Of a DNA stretch of 64,000 nucleotides, positions 36,101 to 42,076 are shown one piece after another; the stretch's first letter is position 1; each line of letters starts with the position of its first letter. The position numbers and the translations under genes were made by a program. Under the pieces are notes generated by a model that saw only the letters and a program-made list of their open reading frames with translations, was not told the DNA's origin and searched no databases. The DNA lies in assembly GCA_029964075.1 (NCBI GenBank), contig CM057147.1, positions 23,829,513-23,893,512 on the forward strand. The letters are read 5' to 3'. The stretch comes from Patiria pectinifera. Taxonomy: Eukaryota > Echinodermata > Asteroidea > Valvatida > Asterinidae.

Positions 36101-37755
36101 AGAGAATTGAAAAAAAAAACAAAGATACTAAGTTTTATCTGTGTTCTAGAAAACATTTCCATGAAAAAAATCCACAGAATTCTCATTTGGGAATTCCTGT
36201 ATCCTGTACTGCGAAAAAATCTGGTCACCAGAGGTTTAATGTCGTGGTACGTTTTCCTAACTTTAATTCTCTGTCTTCTGAGAAATACAGCAACTGAACG
36301 TGTGCGCTTCCATGCACCGGCGGCCACAGATGGCATCGACACATAGTATGTCACACTTCGTGGTTGACTTAATTAGGGGAAAAAAAATGCATGTAATATT
36401 TATCACTGCTTGGCAGTGCAAGCGGCACGCTGGAAAAAATCGCCTAATTACGCGAAAGTGGCACCTGGCTTGGAGATCAGTGCAGCTGCTTCTATGAAGT
36501 ACTCGGCTCCCTCACATTAGTTTACTGAAACCAATCATGCATTTCACAAATCTTAGAATCCTGAACACTTTCAGTAAACAAACACGCTCCAGTGCAAACC
36601 CTATTTGAGAATTAACCGTAGCTCCTACTTACTTTTACTAAGTAAAGGACCATGAAAGTAAATGAAATCCACCATTGAAGTGCTGGTAGATATGGATGGA
36701 CTTCTGCACACATGGCTTATATGATAACAGCAGTACAGGATGCTCTGCAAATTTGTTGAATTCCCCAGCAGTGCTTCAGGCCTCCTGGCCCAAGTCCATC
36801 ATGTTCAATCAAAATTTAGTCAAACCAGGCCAGCAGGCAGGGGAGGTAGAATAAATTTCTGACCCTGTAAATAGTGTAGAACGTGCAGAATGCCATGGTC
36901 CAGTGGTTACAGTGTTTGACTCATGTACAATGGTACATGGGTTCGAACCCCGCCAGGAACATGTGTTTGTGCTCTTGGGCAAGACACTTATCTACCGTAC
37001 ACTTGCCTCTCTCCGCCCAGGAGTATAAATGGGTACCTGCAAGAGTAGAAGACCGCGTGGTCTCGTGGCACGATGAATGGGGGAATAATGGAAAGCGCTA
37101 TATAAGCATTTAAAATTTAAAATAGGGTTCATCATCATACAGGAATTCAAAGTAACATCCAATATCATTTTATCATTTAGCAAGTTTGATCAAGAAATAT
37201 TGTTATATCAAGAGATAGTTTATGTGTACAAATTTGCAATGGAACTTACTTCATCACCCATTACTGAGTTTAAAAACTGTTATAATTCACCCCTGTCGCT
37301 TTTTTCTTTCTTGAAAGTCTTACTCATCCATTTCTCTCCTTATTCCTTTTTTTTTTCCTTCCACAGCATCTCCGACTGACTCTGACTGCAGCGCCGGTGC
37401 CAGGTCACCCACATGTGGTTCGAGAGCATCATCGACATGCTGGACTACTTCCGCCTCCAACCCCATCCCCTTGGACAGCCGGGACGGGCCAGCCAGCCGG
37501 ACGCCACGCTGACCGAGCACGTGCCCAACGCCCAGTCGGTCAGCACCCCTAGCACCCCTCTCACGCCCCAGACCCGAGGCGGGCGGCAACGGCCGGGCTG
37601 GGCAACTCCAATTCCCTCATGGTCTCATCCAACGAGTTCCTCGGCTCCGGCAGCCAGTTTTCCTGTCCATGAATTCGGGCGCCAGTCGCCTTCCCTCTGA
37701 CGGCCAGGTAGGGGCTCGTCAACCAGGGGTCAAAAACCAGTATTCATTCGTTTGA
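2288..37755 (+). CDS. SH2B: SH2B-family adaptor gene, whole locus (7 coding exons)
   Basis: SH2B proteins are cytoplasmic or membrane-associated adaptors. They dimerise through an N-terminal phenylalanine zipper and dock on activated receptor tyrosine kinases and JAKs through an SH2 domain. The coding exons are 2288-3055, 16208-16309, 18512-18615, 25709-25812, 28488-28709, 33731-33950 and 37367-37755. All introns are GT-AG, and the phases are mutually consistent: 0, 0, 2, 1, 1, then 0 once exon 6 indels are allowed for. Domain order is dimerisation domain (about residues 15-75), basic [10 protein letters not shown] motif, PH (about 210-325), proline/serine-rich linker, SH2, and tail with C-terminal NQYSFV. 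Vertebrates have three paralogues (SH2B1, SH2B2/APS, SH2B3/Lnk). This looks like a single pre-duplication type gene, but orthology to one paralogue cannot be set here. Exons 6-7 contain frameshifts, described under those exons. Confidence 0.93.
4496..4700 (+). repeat. Degenerate minisatellite, about 57-60 bp period
   Basis: The phrases TTATGTTGGATTCAGC and TTGTACCGGTAGCTGTTGTT repeat head to tail two to three times with decay. Later partial units keep only GGATTCAGCAGGC and CTTTGCTGTTG. The open reading frame that crosses it is a by-product of the repeat. Confidence 0.6.
5515..5620 (+). repeat. Tandem duplication, 53 bp period, two units
   Basis: The block CCTCCATCTTTCTTTTTTAA...GCTGAAAGTTTGATGAAAT occurs twice, starting at 5517 and 5570, with almost no difference. 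A decayed third relative (GAAAGTTTGATGAAAGTTTG) lies at about 5798-5818. Confidence 0.8.
6079..6460 (-). mobile_element. PIF/Harbinger-like MITE, copy A (reverse orientation)
   Basis: The right end reads GCGCTGACCAGAGACCGA...TTTTTTTGGCC followed by TTA. This is the reverse complement of the left end of the copy at 14169. GCGCGC-rich sequence, CCGCGGAACATTTTAGAAG and GAGGGCGCTGTTGGAGCTAC are shared with the other copies in inverse order. The left end has lost its GGCC but keeps GGTCTCTGGTCAGACC. A long poly-T tract (6138-6187) has expanded inside it. Confidence 0.75.
6138..6187 (+). repeat. Poly-T tract
   Basis: About 45 thymines run with a single C interruption inside the Harbinger-like element. 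The phenylalanine-rich open frames across it are artefacts. Confidence 0.9.
7112..7302. mobile_element. Short MITE with GTTTATGGTGTAAAT ends
   Basis: The left end GTTTATGGTGTAAATCGAGG is matched by its inverted complement CCTCAATTTACACCATAAAC at the right end, about 191 bp in all. The interior is made of CGAGGAC and GAGGACGACCTCG short palindromes plus TGTACAAAACCAATG. It resembles the element at 16664-16861 in architecture. No coding capacity is seen. Confidence 0.75.
8167..8452. mobile_element. MITE with AGGCCAAAAAAAATTG ends
   Basis: The left end reads AGGCCAAAAAAAATTGATAG followed by CTGCTTCCGGTTA. The right end carries TAATCGGAAGC and an A/T tract ending TTTTTTGTCCT, a decayed inverted partner. 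The GGCC plus A-tract start resembles the Harbinger-like family at 14169. A TACCCTACC-rich interior and a G-tract are present, and there is no coding frame. Confidence 0.55.
10343..10372 (+). repeat. Short (GAATA)n-like simple repeat
   Basis: GAATAGAATAGAATAGAACA repeats with a 5-base period over about 30 bases. Confidence 0.7.
10532..10721. mobile_element. Near-palindromic foldback MITE (CWGGGGTGCG ends)
   Basis: Two arms of about 55 bp face each other. The left begins CAGGGGTGCGTTTTTGGCGG and continues TCATAACCAAGAATTGG. The right is the reverse complement, ending CCGCCAAAACGCACCCCAG. The arms are nearly identical apart from a T-run length change, so the element is young or selected for symmetry. 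The loop is about 80 bp. CAGGGG-type ends are common in hAT elements, but I see no clear target duplication. Confidence 0.85.
11797..11876. repeat. Cluster of TACATGTA / TACACGTA palindromes
   Basis: ACATGTACATGTAG, TACACGTACATGTACACG, TATGTACATGTACGTATAG and related self-complementary words run back to back. The same word is scattered through the whole window outside the 44-55 kb units, for example near 8029, 9222, 22556, 23251 and 31008. Confidence 0.8.
13261..13769. mobile_element. TTAA-targeting MITE, family B copy 1
   Basis: The element is flanked by TTAA at 13257-13260 and 13770-13773. Its ends read AGATATAGTCCATCATTTG and the complement CAAATGATGGACTATAGCT. The body includes GAAGTTTCAGC, a GC-rich GCGCGC block and GCCAGTTACTTTTT near the right end. 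The untouched target sequence is present nearby at 13863-13866 (see findings). Other copies are at 18835-19380, 21392-21890, 26604-27209 and 61738-62224. There is no coding capacity. piggyBac and Kolobok elements use TTAA, but the end sequence does not decide between them. Confidence 0.88.
14169..14529 (+). mobile_element. PIF/Harbinger-like MITE, copy B
   Basis: This copy has TTA target duplications at 14166-14168 and 14530-14532. The left end reads GGCCAAAAAAATAAATAAG then GTCTCTGGTCAGCGCGCGCG. The right end reads GGTCTGACCAGAGACCG then an A/T tract and GGCC. A 3-bp TWA duplication and GG-initial inverted ends are the signature of PIF/Harbinger. The middle has AGCACCAAGG repeats and AGCGCCCTCTATT. 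There is no transposase. Confidence 0.85.
15127..15146 (+). repeat. Poly-G tract
   Basis: About 19 guanines run here, followed by CGGGAGCG. A nearby AT-rich context makes this a likely length-variable site. Confidence 0.9.
15731..15966. mobile_element. MITE with internal AGGTCGTATCTC repeats
   Basis: The left end CATATCGTCGCATCAGTG followed by CAACAAGGTCGTA is matched inverted at the right by TACGACCTTGTTGCACTG then ACATGACGATATG. The word GGTCGTATCTC or its complement occurs four to five times inside, so the element is built from repeats of its own terminus. No coding frame is present. Confidence 0.8.
16208..16309 (+). CDS. SH2B: SH2B exon 2: middle of PH domain
   Basis: The exon has 34 codons, phase 0 to phase 0. 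The acceptor is tctgcag|TCC and the donor is AAG|gtgaga. It encodes [15 protein letters not shown]... and ends [14 protein letters not shown], which aligns with the SH2B1 PH-domain strand region (TTALEMPDRENTFVVK). It joins in frame to PPK at the end of exon 1. It is too short to stand out as a free open frame, and a longer minus-strand frame over it is only a shadow. Confidence 0.95.
16310..18511 (+). other. SH2B intron 2 (2.2 kb)
   Basis: The intron holds the inverted-repeat element at 16664-16861. It also holds a TATGGGGTACC/GGTACACCATAA imperfect inverted repeat at about 17664-17845, an AT-rich stretch and TACATGTA words. GTTAATTAAAACCCTCCCTCTCTGGCTGGCAA-type sequence at 17900-17985 resembles 15560-15650, an uncharacterised dispersed repeat. 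There is no gene. Confidence 0.7.
16664..16861 (-). mobile_element. MITE with TGTGTTCAC ends (copy outside the duplication)
   Basis: The element is bounded by TGTGTTCAC at 16664 and GTGAACACA ending at 16861. The interior is full of short complementary words (CGATCGTGGACG, CGTCCACGAT, CGTCCACGG) and contains GTCGTGTACAAAACC. Related copies lie at about 45581-45766 and 51192-51378 in the tandem units, in the opposite orientation. The similar-looking open frames in all three places are translations of this element. Confidence 0.78.
18512..18615 (+). CDS. SH2B: SH2B exon 3: end of PH domain
   Basis: The acceptor is ttttcag|GCA and the donor is CCAAG|gtgagt, leaving two bases of a split codon. 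The exon encodes [20 protein letters not shown] then [14 protein letters not shown]. This is the last beta strand and C-terminal alpha helix of the PH domain; the helix tryptophan (RSWL) matches AWV in SH2B1. The exon was found only by splice-site and frame matching. It joins exon 4 to make an Arg codon. Confidence 0.94.
18835..19380. mobile_element. TTAA-targeting MITE, family B, diverged copy
   Basis: The order of motifs is the same as at 13261: GTTTGCTTGAAGTAACAAAAG, CCTGATGAAGTTTTAG, CAGCCGATTGCAGC, ATTTCACGGGGATA, then CAGTTACTTTTTGGATAGCTG. Both tips have decayed, so the exact limits are approximate. Confidence 0.7.
19562..19647. repeat. Inverted repeat with GGGAGACAC reiteration
   Basis: CCATTAGGGAGAC at the left pairs with GTCTCCCTAATGG at the right. 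TAGGGAGACACC and TTAGGGAGACACG sit between them, and a further GTCTCCCTAGTG lies at about 19810. It is a possible short foldback element. Confidence 0.55.
21392..21890. mobile_element. TTAA-targeting MITE, family B copy 2
   Basis: TTAA flanks lie at 21388-21391 and 21891-21894. The ends are AGCTATAGTCCATCATTTG and CAAATGATGGACTCGGGCT. It is highly similar to the copy at 13261 throughout, including the GCGCGCGCC and TGCGCCGAATAACAAAACGA blocks. Confidence 0.88.
25709..25812 (+). CDS. SH2B: SH2B exon 4: linker after PH domain
   Basis: The acceptor is atgacag|GAG and the donor is CCTG|gtaagt. With the carried-over bases it reads [19 protein letters not shown] and then [15 protein letters not shown]. 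This is a Ser/Pro-rich linker with [12 protein letters not shown] basic/hydroxyl residues, and the family is poorly conserved here. The exon is supported by matching phases on both sides (2 nt in, 1 nt out). Its sequence alone would not identify the family. Confidence 0.85.
26107..26243. mobile_element. Short MITE with GCCCGGTTCATACTTC ends
   Basis: The left end GCCCGGTTCATACTTCAAGC pairs with GAAGTATGAACCGGGC at the right. GCGAAAGCGAAAGCGAAGCG and its complement continue the stem, giving about 50-bp arms. TTAA lies at 26103-26106 and at 26244-26247. It is one of a widespread type of small foldback elements, with no coding capacity. Confidence 0.85.
26604..27209. mobile_element. TTAA-targeting MITE, family B, with internal partial duplication
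   Basis: TTAA flanks lie at 26600-26603 and 27210-27213. The ends match the family. Internally about 60 bp, from GTGCTCAAGATCTAAAGAA to GTTTCAGCTCAGCTT, occurs twice (about 26659 and 26908). The second block is preceded by AGCAGTGCTGATAATATCG, which also occurs just outside the element at about 26278. The copy was therefore rearranged after insertion, perhaps by template switching. Confidence 0.8.
28141..28330 (+). repeat. tRNA-derived SINE, type 1, decayed copy
   Basis: The head GTGGCCTAGTGTTATAGGAT resembles a tRNA A-box, and AGGGTCAAAGGTTCAGAAG is a decayed B-box. The body GGGCAAGCCACTTGCCTCTC and CCAGGAGTATAAATGGGTAC is shared with the better copy at 36888-37122. Confidence 0.75.
28488..28709 (+). 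CDS. SH2B: SH2B exon 5: proline-rich linker
   Basis: The acceptor is cccaacag|ATT and the donor is CTGG|gtgagt, phase 1 to phase 1. The exon encodes [20 protein letters not shown] and continues with [18 protein letters not shown] and [20 protein letters not shown]. The PPPRIPPRR stretch resembles the proline-rich ELPPRIP segment between the PH and SH2 domains of SH2B1 and could bind SH3 domains. Base composition is far more GC-rich than the flanking introns, as expected for coding sequence here. Competing frames in the exon are shadows. Confidence 0.92.
28900..29235. mobile_element. Tigger/pogo-like (Tc1-mariner) MITE
   Basis: The target site TA is duplicated at 28898-28899 and 29236-29237. 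The ends are CAGTGGAACGTCGCTATACC and the complement GGCGTTCCACTG, the typical Tigger/pogo terminus. CTATACCGAAC repeats follow the left end. There is no transposase. A weak related end (TATAACGAGACTCGACTGTA) is visible near 7830. Confidence 0.88.
29398..29672 (+). repeat. tRNA-derived SINE, type 2, copy 1
   Basis: GGGTTCGATTCCTGCCCC is an RNA polymerase III B-box in a tRNA-like head. The body carries TTCAGTCCCTGCCTGATTCC and TTTTCCTCCCACCTCTGTG. The tail has AGTGCCTAGGGCGCTTTTGA, then GGTTTCAGTACCAGAAAT and an AT-rich 3' end. Copies lie at 38523-38815 (reverse) and 62222-62512. Confidence 0.87.
30751..30969. mobile_element. hAT-like MITE with CAGnGGCGGATC ends
   Basis: The left end is CAGCGATCCGGGGAGCC. 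The right end is GGCCCCCCTAGATCCGCCACTG, the reverse complement of a CAGTGGCGGATCTAGG terminus. ATTAG is directly repeated at 30746-30750 and 30970-30974. A decayed solo end of the same type (TTCTGGATCCGCCCTTG) is at about 961-977. The length of the target duplication is short for hAT, so the superfamily is tentative. Confidence 0.65.
32007..32515 (-). mobile_element. Inverted-repeat element, TTTAAAGGGAA family, copy 2
   Basis: The ends are TTTAAAGGGAATATACAAC and GTACATTCCCTTTAA. Compared with 263-793 the interior runs in the opposite sense: GGTTCCC...AGTCAGGGAACCAGACTAC and CTTGGTTTTTCCAGC lie towards the right end. Confidence 0.75.
33731..33950 (+). CDS. SH2B: SH2B exon 6: linker end and first half of SH2 domain (frameshifted as given)
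   Basis: The acceptor is tctctag|ATG and the donor is CCAAAG|gtgaga. Reading in pieces gives [15 protein letters not shown], then [19 protein letters not shown], then AKLVLQ, then [18 protein letters not shown] and [19 protein letters not shown] holds the invariant SH2 phosphotyrosine-binding arginine, and WFHG is the domain start. No single frame covers the exon. Breaks fall near 33771-33782 (CCCCGTG), 33837-33840 (GCGCC) and 33855-33860 (GGGGG run). Four absent bases would restore one frame and give a phase-0 end that fits exon 7, so sequencing indels are more likely than a pseudogene. Confidence 0.9.
34113..34643. mobile_element. MITE with AGGTGCCCTCAGGT ends and TAA target duplication
   Basis: A perfect 14-bp inverted pair (AGGTGCCCTCAGGT / ACCTGAGGGCACCT) is bordered by TAA at 34110-34112 and 34644-34646. 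The 3-bp TWA duplication fits PIF/Harbinger. The interior, about 500 bp, is non-coding and more GC-rich than the surrounding intron. Confidence 0.82.
35112..35228. mobile_element. Small foldback element with AAACCTAGACAC ends
   Basis: AAACCTAGACACGCTGTGTG at the left faces GGTTGTGTCTAGGTTT at the right, about 117 bp. TTACGCGATATGCCGG lies in the middle. It is probably a very short MITE, and no clear target duplication was found. Confidence 0.6.
36888..37122 (+). repeat. tRNA-derived SINE, type 1
   Basis: The head contains an A-box (TGGTCCAGTGGTTA) and a B-box (GGGTTCGAACCCCGCC) at tRNA-like spacing. The body has TTGGGCAAGACACTTATC and CCAGGAGTATAAATGGGTAC. The 3' end reads GAAAGCGCTATATAAGC then an A/T-rich tail. 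It is an RNA polymerase III-type retroposon. Confidence 0.88.
37367..37755 (+). CDS. SH2B: SH2B exon 7: end of SH2 domain, tail and stop (frameshifted as given)
   Basis: The acceptor is ttccacag|CAT. The exon begins HLRLTLTA, shifts frame near 37391-37400, and continues [20 protein letters not shown] and NPIPLDS, the end of the SH2 domain. The tail shows [12 protein letters not shown] (compare VLVSYVPSSQ in SH2B1), [35 protein letters not shown] and [13 protein letters not shown] in different frames. It ends GVKNQYSFV followed by TGA at 37753-37755. NQYSFV matches the very C-terminus of vertebrate SH2B1, where the tyrosine belongs to the Cbl-docking site best known in APS. A GTAGG at 37708 looks like a donor, but coding continues through it. 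Several indels in C/G runs are needed to connect the pieces. Confidence 0.9.
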
Positions 37756-38522
37756 TATTTAGCACTTGGATTGATTACTAGAAACTTTGCCTGATTGGTC
37801 CTGATTGACCTTGACCAAAGCAAAAACTGAGTCGGAGTTCAAAATCCATCAGAAGTCATCTCAAGTGAAATCACAGCTCAAGTAAAAAAAAAGGTAGCAA
37901 GTAACTGAGGATGAACCATTACAGTGTCTTAGGAGCACAGGGATGTGCATCACAAGTCCCTGCAAGTCCATCACAAGTCCTCCGGTCCCAATTCAACTCA
38001 CAAGCTGTTTACTCACATGAGCCTAGGCAAAGCCATTTCTTTTGTTATTGTTCATCCACTCTGGATGGACTTTGTGATTAACTTGTGACTGGACTTAATT
38101 TGACTCGAATACATCCCTTTGTAGCATATTCACACCATATGACTTGAGACTGACATCTTGAGAATGACTTGTGATAAACTTGTGAAAACCTACTAGCACT
38201 TGACCGCAACTCTGTAATGATATCCTACATGGCAGGACTGGTGTTAGGATGATGTCGACAGTTTTGGGGTCGAGATTGAAGCCAATAGGTTAGCTGGCCC
38301 ACGATACATTGAACCGTTACGTGCATTGGGTGACCACATACACATGTTGTCAGTGCCTGCTGCTTGCGTAGTTTAACTTTCTGCTCATGCGCTACTTACC
38401 AGAATAGTTTTTGTAACACAATAGTTTGTTTCTAAAAAGCAAGACACATGAATTCTATCGAGTCTGGATGACACACAGGTTATCTACATTTCTTGAAAAA
38501 GTGTCAAAGGGTTATTTCTTGT

Positions 38523-38815
38523 TTATTATTATTATTATTAATCATTTCTGGTAATGAAACCAAGGATTCCTCAAAAGCTGCCCTAGGCACTGTAGCTCGT
38601 GAAGCCTGGAAGAAAGCCTGGGTGGAGAGAAGACAATGAGAAGAAATTACAGTTTTAGAGGTGGGAGGAAAAGCCCAGAAAGAATATTCTGGGAAAACCC
38701 ATGGAATTAGGCAGGGGCTGAAAACCTAATCTACATATTGGCCCAGGCCGGATTCGAACCCGTGGTCACGAGCGGTGGAAGGCTAAGGAAAGTACCGCTA
38801 CACCCAATCCCTGAC
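38523..38815 (-). repeat. tRNA-derived SINE, type 2, copy 2 (reverse)
   Basis: Read on the minus strand, it runs from a tRNA-like head (GGGTGTAGCGGTA as A-box, GGGTTCGAATCC as B-box) through the shared body to AGTGCCTAGGGCAGCTTTTG and a (TAA)n tail. On the plus strand the tail is the TTATTATTATTATTA at about 38523. This is the most complete head of the family in the window. Confidence 0.88.
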
Positions 38816-39075
38816 TCGACTCCAACCTGACTTCGTTTACTTCCCAGCTTTGGAGCAAATAACTCTCTTTAATTGTCTTCTCTTCACAAAGTGACATAGA
38901 TTTCCCATCACTAGTCTGTCAATCCCGTTATAACCTTGTTGCACTAGTTCATTTTGTAGGCAATGATATTACTCCTCTCAATGGTGCATGGAGAGCATTG
39001 TGATAGCAATCGCTCAGATAAGGACTTCGGATCATTTGCAGTTAGCAGTAACAATACCTGCTGATTTATTGACAA

Positions 39076-39313
39076 GGGCAATTTCCACGGTTACTCACGT
39101 TTACATTTTGTAACGTGAGTAAACGATTTTGTGCGTCTTGTTTATAACACATTTTCTGGATTATCATCTTTGGTGCCTTATGGGTAGGTCTAGGTCTACT
39201 CTATCTTACCATGGGATAACAAGTTATTTAAACCTTTTCAGTAAGGTAATTACAGCCCAAGGGAACTCAAAAGAACATCAAAAATGTAACGTGAGTAACC
39301 GTGGGAATTGCCC
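39076..39313. mobile_element. MITE with GGGCAATTTCCACGG ends
   Basis: GGGCAATTTCCACGGTTACT then CACGTTTACATTTTG at the left is matched inverted at the right by CAAAAATGTAACGTGAGTAA then CCGTGGGAATTGCCC. Total length is 238 bp with about 35-bp arms. A further TAACGTGAGTAAAC repeats immediately inside the left arm. No coding sequence. Confidence 0.85.
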
Positions 39314-40231
39314 ACAAAAACGTTGCATAAATGTGATGGCAGGACTGGCATCAAATACTCAGTGAAATTACTTTGTCTGAAAATGGTGTTATTCTGAAAA
39401 CGTTGAAGGTGGTTTCAGAATATTACTTATTTTTTCAATGTGCATTTGGTAACAGAATGCAGTTGCTAGTACAAACAGTTCTTGCGAAGTTTGTCGCTGC
39501 TATTTTTCTCAAGATTTATAGTTGAGCTGGAAAGAAGTTCAACCGTTAGTTGTTATGCACTTATTTTTTGAGCAACTTTGTTGTTCAAATGAGGATAAAA
39601 ATGCACAAAAGTTGAAAATGATCCAATGTAATATGTACCTTTAATGGTTTGGGAAATGTTTAGTTTAAAAACACATGTTATTGGCTTGGATAAACAGTAT
39701 TAAGACATTACACAAAGTTTTATTTCCTCATGGATTCACAGCTTCATTTTCCTGTCATGGTATTGTCTCAGAGTTTGATCGCAAAATATTTGAATCATGG
39801 ATTATTATGGTTCATTTTCCCGACTTAATATAGTCAGTATAGCCACCCGGCGACAGACTACACTGAGGGAATTGTTCACTATGGTTTTCTTACCAGTATA
39901 AAGCCTACTTTCCATATCGTAACGTAAGAAACCTCAAAGTGCAAAAGGACCCAAACTGCAACGCGGACATACAGAAACATTTCATCTGAGTGGCGACAAC
40001 TCAGACAGTCGCAAACTACCTTGCACGGACTGATCTGAAGTCACCGACAACTCAGACAGTCTGAAATCCACCTTGCAGACGAGCATCGGCAAAGTTGAAC
40101 ACAGTTCAATTAATTTGTCGACATTCCTTGCAGCGCCGCTACATTGTCTGCATAAGCTTAACGTCGATATAGAAACCAGGCTTTGTAAAGTCAGCAGGGG
40201 CCCACTGCATATGTTACTTGGTTCCATTGAA

Positions 40232-40576
40232 GGCAAAAAAAAATAATAAGCCTGAGGTCTCTGGTCAGCGCGCCACGAGTTTTAATCATGCGTGTCAATC
40301 TTTCTTTTTTTCAATGTTCCGTGGTCGCCCAACAGCGCCCTCTATTGCTGCTCCTCCTCAATTTTTTTTACCAAAGAGCACCAAGGAGATGGGAAATTGC
40401 ACCAAGGCAAATGATCGAAGAGAGCACCAAGGCAAATCTGTGGAGGACACCAAATAGCAAAATAGTACCCCACCTTGTCTGTACAATTCAAGCTTGAAAA
40501 AAAAAAAAAAAAGCCGCGTCCCCGCGTCAATTCCGGAACTTTGGTCTGACCAGAGACCTAATATTTTTTTGGGGGC
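40232..40576 (+). mobile_element. PIF/Harbinger-like MITE, copy C
   Basis: It has the same motif order as at 14169: GGTCTCTGGTCAGCGCGCC, GTCGCCCAACAGCGCCCTCT, AGCACCAAGG repeats, CACCTTGTCTGTACAATTCA, then GGTCTGACCAGAGACC and an A/T tract. The outer GGCC is altered at both tips. Confidence 0.8.
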
Positions 40577-41149
40577 TAACACTGCGGTAGGCAGGGCATA
40601 CTGTCTCACATCTACCCGGGGTTGTTCGCCATGGGGTCCAGTTGTAAGTGGCCTGGGGTTTTCTACCTGCAGAGAGTCCTCTCAGCCCAGGGTCCCAAGC
40701 CAAGGTTTGAGTGCTACCCGTGTAGAGCACTGGCCTCATGTACATGTAGAAGCTTAGAGGTTCCCAAAATCTCTGTGTTGTTGGGCTCCGGGTTTCAACA
40801 CAGATATTTTGGATAGTGTGAAAAAAATCCTTCAGAGCAAATACAGCAACAGGCCTGATGTCTGGCTCACACAACTATTACAAATACAGCACATCCCTTA
40901 ATTGGTCTAAGAACATATGTATTGAAAATACTTAATGTTGAACTGAGTGAGTGTTTGTACTTTCCAAATAGCATTTAACTTTTTTATTTCCTCAACTTTT
41001 AGTTACATGATATGTACAATTGGCTCACTACTGTACTTTTGCTACATGTATACTTTTGTAAATTATGAAGCGAACCAGAAATAGTTTGATTTTGTTCAGT
41101 ATTTGTAATGGCGCAAATGTGAAAATTGCTGTGGTTACTACCCTAACTA

Positions 41150-41629
41150 CAGGCAGGAGTCAAAAAAATAGTAAAAACCGAATGTTTTGGACCATGTTTT
41201 AGTGAAGTTCTGCAATCTAGGATATGCAAAGCCCAATTTATAAGCTTTCTTTTAGTACCAAGAATTTAGTTCAACTCACTCATGTATTTTCAAGTTACGG
41301 AGCTTCAAACACAACTGCCGCTTTAAGCTTCTGTCCACGGATCACCAAAAATTCGGTGTTCTTTCAGCAAAACGAAAGCAAATCACATATGGATGTGTCG
41401 CGAATTGTTTTCGTTTTGCTGAAAGAACATACACTTTTTTTGATCCATGGACAAAACTTTTAAAATAGGTGGTTGTGTTTGAAAACTCCCGTAACTTGGA
41501 AGAGTACATGAGTGCTTTGAATGATTTCTTGTACTAAAAAGAAAGCTTATGAATTGACACTTTCATATCCTAGATACACAGAAAGTGCTGCATGCAGAAC
41601 TTCACTAAAAACAATAGTCCTGACACTTG
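41150..41629. mobile_element. Long foldback element with about 180-bp arms
   Basis: TGTTTTAGTGAAGTTCTGCA at 41195 is matched by its complement at 41593-41613. Further pairs are nested: AAGCTTTCTTTTAGTAC with GTACTAAAAAGAAAGC, and TTCTTTCAGCAAAACGAAA with TTTTCGTTTTGCTGAAAGAA. CAGGCAGGAGT and TCCTGACACTTG may be the outermost tips. Only a short loop separates the arms, so transcripts would form a long hairpin. There is no coding capacity. Confidence 0.83.
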
Positions 41630-42076
41630 TTTTTTTTTTTTTTTTTTTTTAATTAACTCCTGTATAGTATCTGAAATCAATATGATATTTTTTTTCCTTT
41701 GTGGCTGAAAGACAGCAGTGGTAATTTCAAATAGTGTGCAACCATGAAAATAACAAGTGAAGTGTGCCCCAATTTTTGAGAAAAAATGAAAAAAATCCAT
41801 GAATCACTGTACAATGCGTGTGAATAAATTGATAAACAGAAATGCAAATTGCTGAATCGTTCAGGGAGTTTTATAAGAAACTGGACTGCCAGCACCTCCA
41901 CAGGGAATGGATAAAACTGGGCTGTTTTTTCTCTCCAGTGAATCCATGTAAATTTCCTTTAGAAATGCGAAAACAGGATGTGCGTGTTATAATAGATTGA
42001 TTGTACCCAACATTCCTGTGATGATGATAATGGTCTTCATAATGTTCATTTCAGGACAAGAAGGAAATGCCTTCAT

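Larger units (their letters stand above)
33951..37366 (+). other. SH2B intron 6 (3.4 kb)
   Basis: The intron holds a TAA-flanked MITE (34113-34643), a short foldback (35112-35228) and a tRNA-derived SINE (36888-37122). The sequence 35230-36880 contains short open frames on both strands without recognisable protein features. Confidence 0.75.

Noticed and set aside
37708..37712. GTAGG as splice donor of SH2B exon 7
   Set aside because: The same frame continues through it to GVKNQYSFV and a stop. This matches the family's C-terminus, so it is coding sequence.
33731..37755. SH2B as a processed or decayed pseudogene
   Set aside because: Introns with canonical sites are present, five exons are intact, and the C-terminal motif survives beyond all the frameshifts.
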